Assembly (NCBI GenBank): GCA_003156235.1
Contig: PMGP01000367.1
Span: 1 to 7,224 of the forward strand
Source of the DNA: Acidobacteriaceae bacterium
GTDB taxonomy: Bacteria > Acidobacteriota > Terriglobia > Terriglobales > Acidobacteriaceae
Length of the DNA stretch: 7,224 nt
Direction of reading: 5' to 3'
The position numbers were made by a program, and so were the translations under genes. Below are positions 6,983 to 7,224 of this stretch, piece by piece (position 1 is the stretch's first letter; each line of letters starts with the position of its first letter). The notes under the pieces were generated by a model. It was not told the DNA's origin, did not search any database, and saw only the letters and a list, made by a program, of their open reading frames with translations.

Positions 6983-7156
6983 ATGAAAATCTTCATCGCG
7001 AATTTCGGCAAAAAGAATTGAGCATGGAAGAACTGCTTAGAATGTTCCTCGATTACTGTCATGGATGACCTGCGAATGCATACTTACTGGGAACGAGGAG
7101 ATGAGGCAGGGTACAACGCCGAGGCAACCCCGGCAGCACTATTAAGCCGCAACTGA
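6983..7156 (+). pseudogene. Broken start of a defence-associated gene (MKIFIANFG family)
   Basis: A strong ribosome site AGGAAAGGG (6966-6974) precedes ATG 6983 by eight bases. The frame reads MKIFIANFGKKN and then meets TGA at 7019-7021. Beyond it the same frame continues for 44 codons (AWKNCLECSS, then ITVMDDLRMH, then TYWERGDEAGY) before TGA at 7154. From memory this resembles the N-terminus of a PUA/EVE-like protein family of unknown function found near restriction genes, where an aromatic residue follows the Asn and a W-x-x-C-L motif comes next; the TGA would then replace a Trp or Tyr codon. Likeness fades after about 7120, so the gene is probably truncated as well as stopped, unless the TGA is a sequencing error. 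It lies 36 bp after the previous gene and would have been the last member of the operon. Family assignment is tentative. Confidence 0.5.
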
Positions 7157-7163
7157 TTGCGGC
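7146..7163. repeat. Perfect 7-bp hairpin
   Basis: GCCGCAA at 7146-7152 pairs with TTGCGGC at 7157-7163 around the loop CTGA. No T-run follows on either strand within a few bases, so a standard intrinsic terminator is not supported. It lies where the broken gene loses its family likeness and could mark a recombination or repeat-element boundary. Confidence 0.35.
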
Positions 7164-7174
7164 ATGTCAGGAAT

Positions 7175-7210
7175 CGTAAAGGCGCACGGAACTGTGTGAG
7201 AAGCTTTACG
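7175..7210. repeat. CGTAAAG / CTTTACG inverted repeat
   Basis: CGTAAAG at 7175-7181 and CTTTACG at 7204-7210 are exact reverse complements separated by 22 bases. Together with the hairpin just upstream they make the right end of the window rich in small inverted repeats. No gene was recognised in 7157-7224 on either strand; the sequence runs off the window. Confidence 0.3.
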
Positions 7211-7224
7211 GCTTCGGCGTTCTC

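Noticed and set aside
7019..7021. TGA read as Trp (alternative genetic code), which would repair the broken gene
   Set aside because: TGA also ends the preceding gene at 6944-6946 and the broken frame again at 7154, and the long intact genes use TGG for Trp with no internal TGA. The GC content is unlike that of typical TGA-recoding bacteria. A nonsense mutation or sequencing error is simpler.
7164..7196. Histidine-kinase-like peptide (GIVKAHG) near the right end
   Set aside because: The match is seven residues, is followed at once by a stop, and no other kinase motif is near.
1..7224. CRISPR array, tRNA, rRNA or insertion sequence
   Set aside because: No regularly spaced repeats, cloverleaf-like segments, rRNA-like sequence or transposase motifs were seen.

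Overview
The window reads as a bacterial defence cluster on the plus strand, beginning just after a small exported-protein gene. No rRNA or marker gene fixes the taxon. The moderately GC-rich composition, Shine-Dalgarno sites and TTG start fit a soil- or environment-type bacterium. From memory, the signal-peptide OB-fold protein at the left edge is of a type seen in Acidobacteriota and Proteobacteria, so Acidobacteriota is a low-confidence guess.

Layout: (1) 24-383, a small secreted or periplasmic OB-fold protein, probably the flanking chromosome. (2) 508-1485, an EVE/PUA-like domain fused to an HNH nuclease, resembling modification-dependent (type IV-like) restriction enzymes. (3) 1486-1823, a 338-bp gap with no convincing gene; it holds a 14-bp palindrome and must carry the leader of the next operon unless transcription reads through from the HNH gene. 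(4) 1824-4361 hsdR, the motor and nuclease subunit of a type I restriction-modification system (EcoEI-like class). (5) 4378-6255, hsdM with a single HsdS-type target-recognition domain fused to its C-terminus; no separate hsdS is present. (6) 6245-6946, a 233-aa protein that overlaps hsdM by 11 bp and carries a PD-(D/E)XK-like signature (DUF6602-like). (7) 6983-7156, the start of another gene with a good ribosome site, broken by an in-frame TGA at codon 13; what remains resembles the N-terminus of a defence-associated protein family. (8) 7157-7224, no gene recognised; short inverted repeats.

Working together: hsdR and the hsdM-S fusion are 16 bp apart and should form a complete type I system in which two M-S chains pair so that two identical recognition domains read a palindromic, gapped site. 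The translationally coupled PD-(D/E)XK-like protein is the least explained part and the best candidate for something new: an accessory nuclease or effector of this operon. The EVE-HNH gene upstream would add defence against DNA carrying modified bases. The low-GC patch limited to the recognition domain, and the low GC of the coupled gene, suggest a mosaic assembled by recombination.
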